From assembly GCA_937898715.1 (NCBI GenBank), contig CALEKA010000038.1, forward strand, positions 1 to 11,947: a stretch of DNA of 11,947 bases, written 5' to 3'. The stretch comes from an uncultured Prevotella sp. (lineage in GTDB: Bacteria; Bacteroidota; Bacteroidia; Bacteroidales; Bacteroidaceae). This document shows positions 1-7,194 of the stretch, one piece after another (the first letter of the stretch is position 1; each line of letters opens with the position of its first letter). A program made the translations under genes and the position numbers. The notes beneath the pieces are model-generated. The model ran no database searches. It was not told where the DNA came from and saw only the letters and a program-made list of their open reading frames with translations.

Positions 1-18
1 ATCTACTTAATATTGTTG

Positions 19-49
19 CAAATATAGTGCAAAGCTATTGTACTACAAA
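19..49 (-). promoter_or_regulatory. Bacteroidetes-type promoter reading out of the left edge
   Basis: On the minus strand there is TTTG (46-49), then 19 nt, then TATATTTG (19-26). This matches the Bacteroidetes -33/-7 consensus (TTTG / TAnnTTTG) with the same spacer length as the argR and argG promoters in this window. Transcription should start near position 12 and run left, so the gene it serves lies outside the window. Confidence 0.6.
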
Positions 50-98
50 GGGAAAATGCTTTTTTCCTATGCCTTTCCACTTATAAATAGGCCTTGCG

Positions 99-135
99 AT
101 TGAGCTTACCGTTGAAGGTACGCTCAATAGTTTTT
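99..135 (+). terminator. Orphan terminator-like hairpin with T-run
   Basis: ATTGAGC (99-105) pairs with GCTCAAT (122-128). After one mismatch, TACC (107-110) pairs with GGTA (117-120) around a 6-nt loop. TTTTT follows at 131-135. On the plus strand this has intrinsic-terminator form, but no plus-strand gene precedes it here, so it may be the end of a lost gene or chance. Confidence 0.25.
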
Positions 136-209
136 CTCTTTCTATTATTATGATATACTTTCCCAATACATTGCAATTAGGATTGACAGAGAACCATGCT
201 TCACAAGAA

Positions 210-236
210 AGGCCCTTGATTAGTTATCAAGAGCCT
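210..236 (-). terminator. Possible terminator downstream of the DUF349 gene
   Basis: AGGC (210-213) and CTTGAT (215-220) pair with ATCAAG (226-231) and GCCT (233-236), with one C·A mismatch and a 5-nt loop. Read on the minus strand, the stem is followed by TTCTTG, a poor U-tract. It lies about 140 bp past the DUF349 stop codon and before the left-reading promoter, where a terminator would be expected. Confidence 0.3.
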
Positions 237-374
237 AACTATGAAATAAAGTTGTGCAAATACAAGAGTACTTGATAAAAACAATTTGCTGATTTATTGA
301 AAAGACCTACGATAATACAGAGAAAGCATACAACCATGCGGAATCTCTGCACACATAGAGAGCAAAGTTGTAAT

Positions 375-2252
375 TTACTTGCTTTCCTTTTCAGCCTTGA
401 TTTGGTCGGCTACGGCCTTGATCTTCTGGCTGATTTCTTCGAGGTCGGACTTGAGACGGGTGACCTTCTTCTCGATATCGGCTACGAGGGAGTTGCCCTT
501 CTTAGAACTTGAACGGAAGAAGGTGAGGTTGGTCTCGTAGGTCTGAATCTCTTGCTTCTTGGCATCATAGATGCTCTGCAAGCGAGCGCGCTCACGAGTG
601 AGCTCTGAGCCACCCTTATCGGCTACGGTCTTGCGGAAGTTGTCCATTCGGCGACGACCGGCTGATTCGTGGAGTGCATCGTAGATCTTGTCACAGAGTT
701 CACGATAGCGACGATAGATCTTCTCCTTCTTGCTATAGGGCACATGGCCTGTTTCGTTCCAGCGAGCCTGGAGATCGCGCACGGCCTGAAGCGTGTTGTC
801 GGTGGCTTCGGAAGCAATCTTTTCGAGGTCGGAGATGATACCTTTTTTGATTTCAAGATTGGCTTCTTCCTCCTTGCGCTGTCCGGCATTGGCTTCGTTC
901 TTCTTGTCGAAGAAGTAGTTGCATGCGTCGTTGAAGCGCTTCCAGATGGCGTCTGATACCTTGTGGGGCACGGCGCCGATGGTTTTCCACTGCTTTTGGA
1001 GTTCTATAAACTTATTGGTGGTAGCGCCCCAATCGGTGCTGTCCTTTAGGGCTTCAGCCTTTTCTACGAGGGCGTTCTTCGCTGCGAGGTTGGCATTGAG
1101 CTTTTCGCGGTTGGCCTTGAAATAGGCGGTTTTGGCTTGGAAGAAGCGGTCGCAAGCGGTGCGGAAGCGCTCGAAGATTTCATTATTTACCTTGCGGGGG
1201 GTGAAGCCGATGGTCTTCCACTCGGCTTGGTATGTTAAGATTTGCTTGGTCGTTTCTTCCCACTGAGCATAGGTTTTGAGGGGCTCAAGGTCGATGTTCT
1301 CTACCTTTTGGCAGAGTTCGGTCTTCTTCTCGAGATTTTGCTCTTCCTGGGCTTTGATTTGCTCGAAGTGGTCTTGATGACGCTTATTGATAACGGTTGA
1401 AGCGTCCTTGAAGCGCTTCCAGATTTGCTCACGCAATTCCTTGGCTACGGGGCCTGTTTCGCGGTATTCTTGATGGAGCTTCTGCAGCTGATGAAAGGCT
1501 GAGATAGGATCTTCTACTTCTGCCAATTTCTCCGCGGCTTCGCAGAGATGGGTTTTGATTTCAAGGTTTTTCTTGAAGTCGTAAGCGCGCATCTCGTGGT
1601 TGAGACGGAGCTGGTCGTAGAATTGCTCGGTATAGAGCTGATAGTTCTTCCAGAGTTCTGTGGCGTTCTCTGCGGGCACTTGCTTGATTTCCTTCCACTC
1701 TGCTTGGAGGTCTTTCACCTCGTTGTAGCCCTTGTCGGCCGATTCGGGAGTGGCTGCGAGTTCTTTGATGCGTTCAATGATCTCTTGCTTGCGCTTGAGG
1801 TTGGCTTGCTTTTCGGCTTCAACGGCTTGTGCTGCTTTGTTGCGGAGTTCGCGGATGAGCGAGAACTGTGCTTTGAAGTTTTCTTCCTCCATGTCGGGAG
1901 CGGGGCGGAAGTCTTCTGCCTTACCTCCTTCGCTGATGAAGAGGTCGCGTGCGGCGGCTACTTCGGCATTGTGGAAACGGTAGTAGAGCATCTTCAGATG
2001 GTCGAGTTCGGCGCGTTCCACATTTCCGCCGTTGTATACGATTTCCTTCAAGCGCTCTACCACTTCGCTTTTTGTGGTGGGTTCGGGGCGCTTTTCGGTG
2101 GCTTGAGCTTCGGTGTTGTCTGTGTTGGGAGCAGCCTCAGCGTTGTCGGTTGTTGTCGCAGCTTCGGTGGCTTGGTTTTCTACAACAGAAGTAGCAGCAG
2201 CGGTGCTTTGAGCCTGCTCTGCTGCTTCGGTGGTGTTCTTAATTTCGTCCAT
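375..2252 (-). CDS. DUF349 repeat protein (625 aa)
   Basis: A long, charged, cytoplasmic-looking helical protein with no signal peptide or membrane segment. Residues 1-60 are a low-complexity Ala/Thr/Glu/Asn tail. Five copies of the DUF349 repeat follow at about residues 182-215, 259-291, 341-373, 418-450 and 493-526. The core pattern is LQxxWKxIGxVP, then about 9 residues, then IWKRFxxACDxFF. Copies 3 and 4 are closest to consensus; copies 1, 2 and 5 have diverged (for example EYRETGPV and RWNETGHVP). Residues 548-625 are predicted coiled coil, rich in Lys and Glu. DUF349 proteins are widespread in Bacteroidetes and Actinobacteria and, as far as I know, have no established biochemical role. 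It follows corA on the same strand after 117 bp without a strict promoter box of its own, so cotranscription is plausible. Confidence 0.9.
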   Translation of the reverse strand: MDEIKNTTEAAEQAQSTAAATSVVENQATEAATTTDNAEAAPNTDNTEAQATEKRPEPTTKSEVVERLKEIVYNGGNVERAELDHLKMLYYRFHNAEVAAARDLFISEGGKAEDFRPAPDMEEENFKAQFSLIRELRNKAAQAVEAEKQANLKRKQEIIERIKELAATPESADKGYNEVKDLQAEWKEIKQVPAENATELWKNYQLYTEQFYDQLRLNHEMRAYDFKKNLEIKTHLCEAAEKLAEVEDPISAFHQLQKLHQEYRETGPVAKELREQIWKRFKDASTVINKRHQDHFEQIKAQEEQNLEKKTELCQKVENIDLEPLKTYAQWEETTKQILTYQAEWKTIGFTPRKVNNEIFERFRTACDRFFQAKTAYFKANREKLNANLAAKNALVEKAEALKDSTDWGATTNKFIELQKQWKTIGAVPHKVSDAIWKRFNDACNYFFDKKNEANAGQRKEEEANLEIKKGIISDLEKIASEATDNTLQAVRDLQARWNETGHVPYSKKEKIYRRYRELCDKIYDALHESAGRRRMDNFRKTVADKGGSELTRERARLQSIYDAKKQEIQTYETNLTFFRSSSKKGNSLVADIEKKVTRLKSDLEEISQKIKAVADQIKAEKESK

Positions 2253-2300
2253 GTCTGTTTGGATAGGGTCGTTCGGATAAATTACAAAAATTGTATAGTG

Positions 2301-2318
2301 AACTGCAAATGTGCAGTT
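2301..2318 (-). terminator. Hairpin between corA and the DUF349 gene
   Basis: AACTGCA (2301-2307) pairs perfectly with TGCAGTT (2312-2318) around a 4-nt loop. In the minus direction no U-run follows immediately, although a T-rich stretch comes about 10 nt later. It could partly terminate, process or stabilise a corA–DUF349 transcript. On the plus strand the stem is followed by TT and ATT, but no gene lies upstream there. Confidence 0.3.
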
Positions 2319-2369
2319 TTATTGCTTATTAGCCAAGTCTTTAAGCAGAATTTTATCAGATTTGTAGCA

Positions 2370-3296
2370 TTATAGCCATGCTTTCCAGCGGAATAGACCA
2401 TAGAAGAGGCCTGTTACGATGATTGACACGATGATTACCACGGGGAATCCCCACCAGGCTGTCTCCATGCCGTTGATGAGGTTCATACCGAATATACTGG
2501 CGATAAGTGTGGGAAACATGAGGATGATGGACACGGAGGTCATCTGCTTCATTACGCCAGCCATATTGTTGTTGATAATACTGGCATAGGTCTCCATCGT
2601 GGAGTCGAGGATGTTGGTGTAGATATTGGTGGTCTCGCGTGCCTGATTCATCTCGATGGTCACATCTTCGATGAGGTCGGCATCGAGTTCGTCTACAGGG
2701 AGCTTAAACTTCAGCTTGGATAATAGAGTCTCGTTGCCACGGATAGAGGTGATGAAGTAGGTCAAGCTGTCTTGCAAGCGCGATAGGCCTATTAGATCTT
2801 CATTATCAATTTGTCGGTCGAGGTTGCGCTTGGCTTCTTCGAGCAGTACGTTGATTTGCTTCAGACGCTTCAAGTACCACACGGCAGACGAAAGGAAGAG
2901 GCGGAACACGAGGTCGACGGAGTCGGTGAATCCCTGGTTGCGCTTCTGCTGGTAGCTGACGAAGTCCATCATCATGTTCGTCTCGTAATTGCACACGGTG
3001 ATGCAGACTCCTTTGTTCAAGATAATACCCATCGGGATGGTGGTATGGGGCGTACGCGAGGCCACTTCCTTGACATAGGGTATACGGAGGATAATGAGCG
3101 ACCACCCCTCGTCGTATTCATAACGTGAGCGCTCGTCTTTATCTCGGATATCGTCGAGGAAGTAGTCGGGCACCTTGAGTTCTTTTACGAGGAAGTCCTC
3201 TTCCTCGGGGGTGGGACAGGTCACTTGCACCCAGCAGTCTGGTGTCCACTGGTCGATGGTCTGAAGAGTCTTGTTGTAATTCCAGTAAGTACGCAT
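2370..3296 (-). CDS. corA: CorA-family divalent cation (Mg2+/Co2+) transporter
   Basis: An inner-membrane channel of the CorA family, 308 aa, a usual length. CorA forms homopentamers in which a large cytoplasmic domain gates Mg2+ uptake. The N-terminal roughly 245 residues form the alpha/beta funnel and long stalk helix (rich in Asp, Glu and Arg, residues 120-245). Two C-terminal membrane helices lie at about 250-273 and 282-303. The diagnostic GMN motif is at 270-272, at the end of the first helix. The loop after it reads LINGMETAWWG, not the classical MPE form, which is common in diverged CorA members; substrate choice (Mg2+, Co2+, Ni2+ or Zn2+) cannot be fixed from this. The start at 3296 keeps the full N-terminal domain. 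The nearest good promoter is about 290 bp upstream. Confidence 0.93.
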   Translation of the reverse strand: MRTYWNYNKTLQTIDQWTPDCWVQVTCPTPEEEDFLVKELKVPDYFLDDIRDKDERSRYEYDEGWSLIILRIPYVKEVASRTPHTTIPMGIILNKGVCITVCNYETNMMMDFVSYQQKRNQGFTDSVDLVFRLFLSSAVWYLKRLKQINVLLEEAKRNLDRQIDNEDLIGLSRLQDSLTYFITSIRGNETLLSKLKFKLPVDELDADLIEDVTIEMNQARETTNIYTNILDSTMETYASIINNNMAGVMKQMTSVSIILMFPTLIASIFGMNLINGMETAWWGFPVVIIVSIIVTGLFYGLFRWKAWL

Positions 3297-3583
3297 AAAA
3301 ACAGTCCTTTCTTTGCGGAGAGATAGTGTGGATACACTTTGTCATGTGTGCACAGGGTGCTTCCGGCAGGAAACGTCACCCTTTTCGCTTTTTTGCTCTC
3401 TCTGTTCTGGAGATGGATGTGAAGGCTGTTTCCGGTCGGTATCAAACGTTGGTATCCGCGTGATAGTCGTCCATGTTGGTTTACTATATATAATAAGGAG
3501 TAAGGAATTGGCGTGTTTCTATCCCATTCGACATGAGGAGCACAAAGCTAAGACTTTCCCTACGATCCTTGAGTTTTATGCGG
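3297..3583 (-). other. Long 5' leader of corA
   Basis: If the promoter at 3584-3618 is used, the corA mRNA carries about 280 nt before its ATG. I do not recognise an M-box or other riboswitch in it. It has a 5-bp hairpin (AGTGT 3325-3329 with ACACT 3334-3338) near the start codon. It also has a 74-codon open frame (3445 to 3221, minus strand) that runs across the corA start in another frame. Cation-dependent control by this leader is possible but not demonstrated. Confidence 0.4.
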
Positions 3584-3618
3584 CAAAAGTACGAAAAAAA
3601 GTTTGTTAATTATGCAAA
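3584..3618 (-). promoter_or_regulatory. Probable corA promoter
   Basis: On the minus strand TACTTTTG (3584-3591) matches the Bacteroidetes -7 box TAnnTTTG. TTTG (3615-3618) is the only -33 candidate and stands 23 nt away, at the long end of the range. A second -7 match (TAGCTTTG, 3543-3550) has no -33 partner. This promoter diverges from the flippase promoter about 50 bp away. Confidence 0.45.
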
Positions 3619-3643
3619 CCCGCATTACTTTATTCTTACGTTT

Positions 3644-3674
3644 TTCGGTATAATGCCATATATTTGTACCTTTG
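3644..3674 (+). promoter_or_regulatory. Promoter of the flippase – peptidase – wbuC unit
   Basis: TACCTTTG (3667-3674) is a full match to the Bacteroidetes -7 box. The -33 region about 19 bp upstream is only T-rich (TTTTTCG), so that half is weak. A start near 3680 gives a leader of about 70 nt to the preferred ATG at 3753. It also rules out the farthest upstream ATG (3672), which overlaps the -7 box. Confidence 0.5.
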
Positions 3675-3752
3675 CACGCTGCATATATGCCTCAACAGAC
3701 ATCCTTATCATCGGGCATGATGCACAACATACAATCCGATTCTATTCACCTC

Positions 3753-5210
3753 ATGACCACACCTTCACTCAAGGAAAAGACCGCCAAGGGGCTGCTTTGG
3801 GGCAGCATCAATAGCGGAGCACAGCAAGTGCTCAACCTCGTATTTGGCATCTTCCTGGCCCGTTTGCTCTCGCCAGCCGACTATGGCATGGTGGGCATGC
3901 TTACCATCTTCACGCTCATTGCTTCTACGCTGCAGGAGAGCGGATTCATTTCAGGGCTCAATAGAAAAAAGACGATAGCTGATGCCGACTATAATGCAGT
4001 ATTTTGGTTCAACGTGCTTTGCAGCCTCACGATATATATCATTCTATTTTTCTCGGCTCCGCTCATCGCGGCATGGTTTCGGCAACCGATACTCGTGCCG
4101 CTCTCCAGGCTATCTTTTCTGAGTTTCGTTATCTCTGCTCTCAACACTTCGCCTCGCGCATGGCTTTTCCGTAATATGCGTGTACGCGAAACGGCGATAC
4201 TTTCCACCGTCGCACTCATCGTATCGGGCATCACGGGCATCACGTTGGCATGGAATGGATTTGCTTATTGGGGCATAGCCATTCAAAACCTAACTTTCTG
4301 CACCATGCTCACCATAGGAAGTTGGTGGTACGCTGATTGGCATCCGACGCTTCATATTGATCTTCGTCCGCTTCGCGGCATGATAGGATATAGTTCCCGA
4401 TTGTTGGCCACTAATATCTTTGCGCATATCAACAACAATCTCTTCAGCCTCTTCTTCGGCCGCCTCTATGGCGAAAAGGCTGTGGGCTACTACAATCAAG
4501 CCAACAAGTGGACCACCATGGGATATACCATGCTCACAGGAATGGTATGGAGTGTGACGCAACCCCTGTTTGCGCGCCTTTCGTACAATGAACCCGAACG
4601 CATGCAGCGCGTGTTTCGCAAAATGCTACGTTTCACGGCCTTTCTCTCCTGCCCAGCCCTATTCGGTCTTGCACTGATTGCACCAGAATTCATCACCATA
4701 GCCATCACCGACAAGTGGCTCACCTCGGCTCGGCTAATGCAGTTGCTCTGTGTGGGCGGTGCATTCGTTCCCATTTCATCGTTCTACTCCAACTTCATTG
4801 TAAGCCAGGGCAAAAGCAGCACGTTCATGTGGAACACCATTGCGCTCTGTTTGGTACAGTTATTGCTTCTCGTTGTCATGTATCCCTATGGCATCACGAC
4901 GATGGTCATTGCATACATCTCGGCCAATACGCTTTGGCTCTTCGTGTGGCATTGGTTTGTGCAGCGACTCATCCACCTACGGCTCATCGATGCACTGCGC
5001 GACGTTCTTCCCTTTACAGCCCTTGCAGCTATGGCCATCCTCGCGGGCTGGGGAGCCTCACTCCCTGTAGCGGAGAATATCTATGTAAGTCTGATAGTTA
5101 AGGTTGTAGTAGCAGCAGCGGTCTATTTGCTGCTCCTCCGATTGTTAGGGGCTCAGATACTGAAAGAATGTTGGGGATATATTTTTCATCGGCACTCCCC
5201 TAATACTTAA
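3753..5210 (+). CDS. Polysaccharide flippase (Wzx/MATE-like, MOP superfamily)
   Basis: A multi-pass inner-membrane protein of 485 aa from the chosen start, about 12-14 hydrophobic segments, typical of Wzx-type lipid-linked oligosaccharide flippases. The N-terminal part (SLKEKTAKGLLWGSINSGAQ, then FGIFLARLLSPADYGMVGML, about residues 5-50) is the hallmark opening of this family, followed by the GxxxGLNRKK-type loop near residue 70. Such proteins move undecaprenyl-linked sugar units across the membrane for O-antigen, capsule or exopolysaccharide. I prefer the ATG at 3753 because the family homology begins there; in-frame ATGs at 3672, 3687 and 3717 add 27, 22 or 12 non-conserved residues, and the first overlaps the promoter. 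The last two sense codons and the stop lie inside a TAATACT heptamer repeat, suggesting the repeat reset the C-terminus. First gene of a three-gene unit. The sugar substrate cannot be inferred. Confidence 0.88.
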   Translation: MTTPSLKEKTAKGLLWGSINSGAQQVLNLVFGIFLARLLSPADYGMVGMLTIFTLIASTLQESGFISGLNRKKTIADADYNAVFWFNVLCSLTIYIILFFSAPLIAAWFRQPILVPLSRLSFLSFVISALNTSPRAWLFRNMRVRETAILSTVALIVSGITGITLAWNGFAYWGIAIQNLTFCTMLTIGSWWYADWHPTLHIDLRPLRGMIGYSSRLLATNIFAHINNNLFSLFFGRLYGEKAVGYYNQANKWTTMGYTMLTGMVWSVTQPLFARLSYNEPERMQRVFRKMLRFTAFLSCPALFGLALIAPEFITIAITDKWLTSARLMQLLCVGGAFVPISSFYSNFIVSQGKSSTFMWNTIALCLVQLLLLVVMYPYGITTMVIAYISANTLWLFVWHWFVQRLIHLRLIDALRDVLPFTALAAMAILAGWGASLPVAENIYVSLIVKVVVAAAVYLLLLRLLGAQILKECWGYIFHRHSPNT

Positions 5211-5234
5211 TACTTTTATACTTATAATACTTAT
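5201..5234. repeat. TAATACT-type heptamer repeat between flippase and peptidase genes
   Basis: Consecutive AATACTT and ATACTTA variants fill the 29-bp gap and overlap the flippase stop codon (TAA at 5208-5210). The same TAATACTTAATACTT core occurs six times upstream of argG and once, inverted, at 7903-7917. No Shine-Dalgarno is visible before the peptidase ATG; the AT-rich repeat may serve as the unstructured translation start region. Confidence 0.7.
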
Positions 5235-5239
5235 ACACG

Positions 5240-5917
5240 ATGTATTGGATATTATTCATCAGCATTGCACTTATCAGCTATGCAGTGCAAGCCAACCTCA
5301 ACAGTAAGTTTAAGAAATACTCTAAAGTGCAACTTGCTTCGGGTATGACAGGACGCGAAGTGGCTGAGAAGATGCTTCACGACAATGGCATATATAATGT
5401 AAAGGTCACTTGCACACAAGGCTACCTTACCGACCACTACAATCCCGCCAACGGCACAGTCAACCTCTCCGAGGGCGTCTATCATGGTACGTCCGTGGCC
5501 TCAGCTGCCGTAGCTGCCCACGAATGCGGCCATGCTGTGCAGCACGCTGTGGCTTACGGACCACTCACGCTCCGTTCTGCTCTTGTCCCCGTGGTATCCT
5601 TTGCCTCCAATTGGGTGCAGTGGGTGCTCTTGGCTGGTATCATTTTGGTACAGTCGATGCCTTCCATTCTCTTGATAGGCATTCTGCTCTTCGCCATGAC
5701 CACACTTTTTAGTTTTATCACGTTGCCTGTAGAAATTGACGCTTCACGCCGTGCTACGGCTTGGCTGCAACGAGCAGGAATCACCTCAGCCTACGACCAC
5801 CCCATGGCAGTATCCGCCCTTCGTTCTGCTGCCTACACCTACGTGGTAGCTGCGCTCGGCTCTTTGGCCACACTCGTCTACTACGTGCTCATCTTTGTAA
5901 GCCGCAACGACGACTAA
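5240..5917 (+). CDS. Membrane zinc metallopeptidase, YugP family
   Basis: A 225-aa integral membrane protein of the YugP-type zinc peptidase family (the Zn_peptidase_2 Pfam family). An N-terminal hydrophobic helix (about residues 2-18) precedes a short soluble part with the conserved DHYNP segment (65-69). The metal-binding helix is HECGH (94-98), a standard HExxH motif, and the glutamate in PVEIDASRR (E165) is the likely third ligand. Hydrophobic segments at about 110-135, 138-163 and 200-220 place the active site at or in the membrane. The length is normal for the family. Physiological substrates are, to my knowledge, not established; roles in membrane-protein turnover are assumed. It begins 29 bp after the flippase and precedes wbuC, so it is probably cotranscribed, but a functional tie to polysaccharide export is only inferred. 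Confidence 0.92.
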   Translation: MYWILFISIALISYAVQANLNSKFKKYSKVQLASGMTGREVAEKMLHDNGIYNVKVTCTQGYLTDHYNPANGTVNLSEGVYHGTSVASAAVAAHECGHAVQHAVAYGPLTLRSALVPVVSFASNWVQWVLLAGIILVQSMPSILLIGILLFAMTTLFSFITLPVEIDASRRATAWLQRAGITSAYDHPMAVSALRSAAYTYVVAALGSLATLVYYVLIFVSRNDD

Positions 5918-5932
5918 TAGCACCTTCTACCA

Positions 5933-5960
5933 ACGCATTATATTACGCATTATATTATAG
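5933..5960. repeat. 12-bp tandem duplication between peptidase and wbuC
   Basis: ACGCATTATATT occurs twice in a row (5933-5944 and 5945-5956), followed by ATAG. The stretch GCATTATATTATAG (5947-5960) matches 13 of 14 bases with 7181-7194, the last unit of the 22-bp array after argR. The two loci may therefore carry related elements. Confidence 0.65.
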
Positions 5961-5983
5961 ACCTTAATAAAACCTACCAATCA

Positions 5984-6412
5984 ATGAAGATCGACCAAGC
6001 ATACATCGACCAATGCCTTAAGGAAGCGGCAAGCAATCCGCGCCTGCGCCAAGGCAAGGACTTCCGCAATGGTGCGTCCGATACCAGCCAGCGTCTGCTC
6101 AATGCCCTGCTGCCCCACACTCAAGTGCCCATCCACCGTCATATGTCTACAAGTGAAACGGTGATTTGCCTCTCGGGCCGCCTCGATGAGATACTTTTTG
6201 AAGAGCAGATAGACCCCAGCACAGGCCACCGCACGCTCCGTGAGACAGAACGCATCCACCTCTGTCCCGCCGAGGGTTGCCATGGTTGCCAAGTACCGCA
6301 AGGGGTATGGCATAAAGTAGAAGTGATAGAGCCTTCCATCATTTTCGAAGCCAAGGATGGAGCCTATGCCCCACCCTCACCCGATGATGTATGGGCGGAG
6401 CCCGAAAAATAG
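5984..6412 (+). CDS. wbuC: WbuC-family cupin metalloprotein
   Basis: A 142-aa single-domain cupin. The pattern QRLLNALLPHTQVPIHRH (about 36-53), the beta-strand TVICLSGRLDEILF (59-72) and the late VPQGVWHKVEV (104-114) match the WbuC family, named from E. coli O-antigen gene clusters. The expected metal ligands are all present: H51, H53, E58 and H110. Cupins of this kind are soluble; the reaction of WbuC is unknown to me, and a sugar-modifying or lyase/isomerase role is often assumed. It is the last gene of the unit that begins with a Wzx-like flippase, which agrees with the known link between WbuC and surface polysaccharide genes. A strong intrinsic terminator follows 34 bp after its stop. 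There is no Shine-Dalgarno; the leader is AT-rich. Confidence 0.85.
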   Translation: MKIDQAYIDQCLKEAASNPRLRQGKDFRNGASDTSQRLLNALLPHTQVPIHRHMSTSETVICLSGRLDEILFEEQIDPSTGHRTLRETERIHLCPAEGCHGCQVPQGVWHKVEVIEPSIIFEAKDGAYAPPSPDDVWAEPEK

Positions 6413-6446
6413 AGTACGGATATCACAGCCACACGCACAATTACAG

Positions 6447-6485
6447 AAAATGCTAAGTAGGAAAAAACTCTGCTTGGCATTTTTT
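6447..6485 (+). terminator. Intrinsic terminator after wbuC
   Basis: A 14-bp stem (6447-6460 with 6470-6483, two G·U pairs) with a 9-nt A-rich loop ends in a run of six T (6480-6485). This is the best rho-independent terminator in the window. It separates the flippase–peptidase–wbuC unit from the arginine cluster. Confidence 0.8.
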
Positions 6486-6583
6486 GCTATATCTATGAGA
6501 GGATTCTTCCCTCCAAATTGCATAAGATGCATGGAGATGCAGAGATTTTATGCATGTTATCTAAAATTTTGTTGAATAACGCG

Positions 6584-6613
6584 TTGATTATACAAGGATA
6601 ATGCGTATATTTG
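6584..6613 (+). promoter_or_regulatory. argR promoter
   Basis: TTG (6584-6586), a spacer of exactly 19 bp, then TATATTTG (6606-6613) match the Bacteroidetes consensus. Transcription should begin near 6619, so argR must start at 6640 and not at the in-frame ATG at 6601, which lies upstream of the -7 box. An AACGCGTT palindrome (6578-6585) overlaps the -33 box, and TTGATTATACAA (6584-6595) faintly recalls ARG-box halves; autoregulation by ArgR is possible. Confidence 0.7.
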
Positions 6614-6639
6614 CATCGAAATTAAAAGAACATACATAT

Positions 6640-7128
6640 ATGAGCAACAGACAGCAACGATTGGATATGCTAAGAGTGGTGCTCTCGAGCGGCACAGAAT
6701 TTGGCAGCCATGAGGAAATACTCAGTGAGCTCAAGCGTAATGGTTGGAATGTGACGCAAGCCACGCTCTCTCGCGACTTAACGAAGCTTCGTGCAGCGAA
6801 AGTCCACTCTGCCGGCGGCTATCGATACATTCTGCCCGAAAGCCCTATGTATCAGCGCACTGTAAAACCCGACGTGGTGCCCCACTATCTGCGCAACTCT
6901 GGATTTCTGAGCATTGCTTTCTCGGGCAACATGGCCGTACTGAAAACGCGACCGGGCTATGCCGCTGGCCTTGCCTCCGACATTGATGCGCACAAACTGC
7001 CTAGTGTGATCGGCACCATTGCTGGCGACGATACCATACTAATTATCGCAAGTGAAAGTTCCACGCGTGAACAGCTTACCGAAGAACTTGCGCAAGCAGT
7101 GCCCGCGATGCGCAGCATTATACTATAA
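6640..7128 (+). CDS. argR: Arginine repressor ArgR
   Basis: A 162-aa member of the ArgR/AhrC family, which senses L-arginine as a hexamer and binds paired ARG boxes to repress biosynthesis genes. The N-terminal winged helix-turn-helix is clear (about residues 5-68): SHEEILSELKRNGWNVTQATLSRDL, where TQATLSRDL (39-47) is the recognition helix with the conserved Ser-Arg pair. The C-terminal domain carries VIGTIAGDDTILIIA (123-137), whose GDD (129-131) matches the arginine-contacting aspartates. The start at 6640 is chosen because the 13 extra residues from the ATG at 6601 would begin upstream of the predicted transcription start. The last six codons and the stop form the first unit of a 22-bp tandem repeat, so this C-terminus (MRSIIL) has probably been shaped by the repeat. 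First gene of the arginine cluster, with its own promoter. Confidence 0.95.
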   Translation: MSNRQQRLDMLRVVLSSGTEFGSHEEILSELKRNGWNVTQATLSRDLTKLRAAKVHSAGGYRYILPESPMYQRTVKPDVVPHYLRNSGFLSIAFSGNMAVLKTRPGYAAGLASDIDAHKLPSVIGTIAGDDTILIIASESSTREQLTEELAQAVPAMRSIIL

Positions 7129-7194
7129 GATGCGCAGCAGTATATTATAAGATGCGCAGCAGTATACTATAAGATGTGCAGCAGTATATTATAG
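7107..7194. repeat. Four-unit 22-bp tandem repeat overlapping the argR stop
   Basis: Units at 7107-7128, 7129-7150, 7151-7172 and 7173-7194 share the form GATGCGCAGCAGTATAxTATAA with few changes (the first has CAT for CAG, the last has TGTG and ends in TAG). Unit 1 is coding (last argR codons and TAA); the other three are intergenic. The AGTATACT in unit 3 is self-complementary. The 22-bp period is close to two helical turns, so the units lie on nearly one DNA face. Confidence 0.85.

Larger units (their letters stand above)
50..374. other. Intergenic stretch without a recognisable gene
   Basis: This is the AT-rich 3' flank of the DUF349 gene. I see no convincing coding region on either strand and no strict TAnnTTTG box reading into the window. 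It contains two hairpins, listed separately (99-135 and 210-236). It is probably the DUF349 3' untranslated region plus the upstream region of the left-reading promoter at 19-49. Confidence 0.5.

Noticed and set aside
30..37. Second minus-strand -7 box (TAGCTTTG) near the left edge
   Set aside because: No -33 partner at the right distance, while the box at 19-26 has a perfect one.
1548..2375. 275-codon open frame on the plus strand opposite the DUF349 gene
   Set aside because: It is the mirror of a charged, repeat-rich gene, has improbable Phe/Val/Leu/Cys composition, no promoter and no family resemblance.
3297..3583. Mg2+ riboswitch (M-box) before corA
   Set aside because: I could not recognise the conserved M-box elements or a terminator stem; only the leader length suggests control.
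3313..3609. 98-codon plus-strand open frame in the corA–flippase gap
   Set aside because: It covers the corA leader and its promoter in antisense, has no promoter box upstream and no recognisable family; likely chance.
6601..6639. Longer argR start at the ATG at 6601
   Set aside because: This ATG lies upstream of the -7 box TATATTTG (6606-6613), so it would not be in the mRNA; the protein from 6640 has the normal ArgR length.
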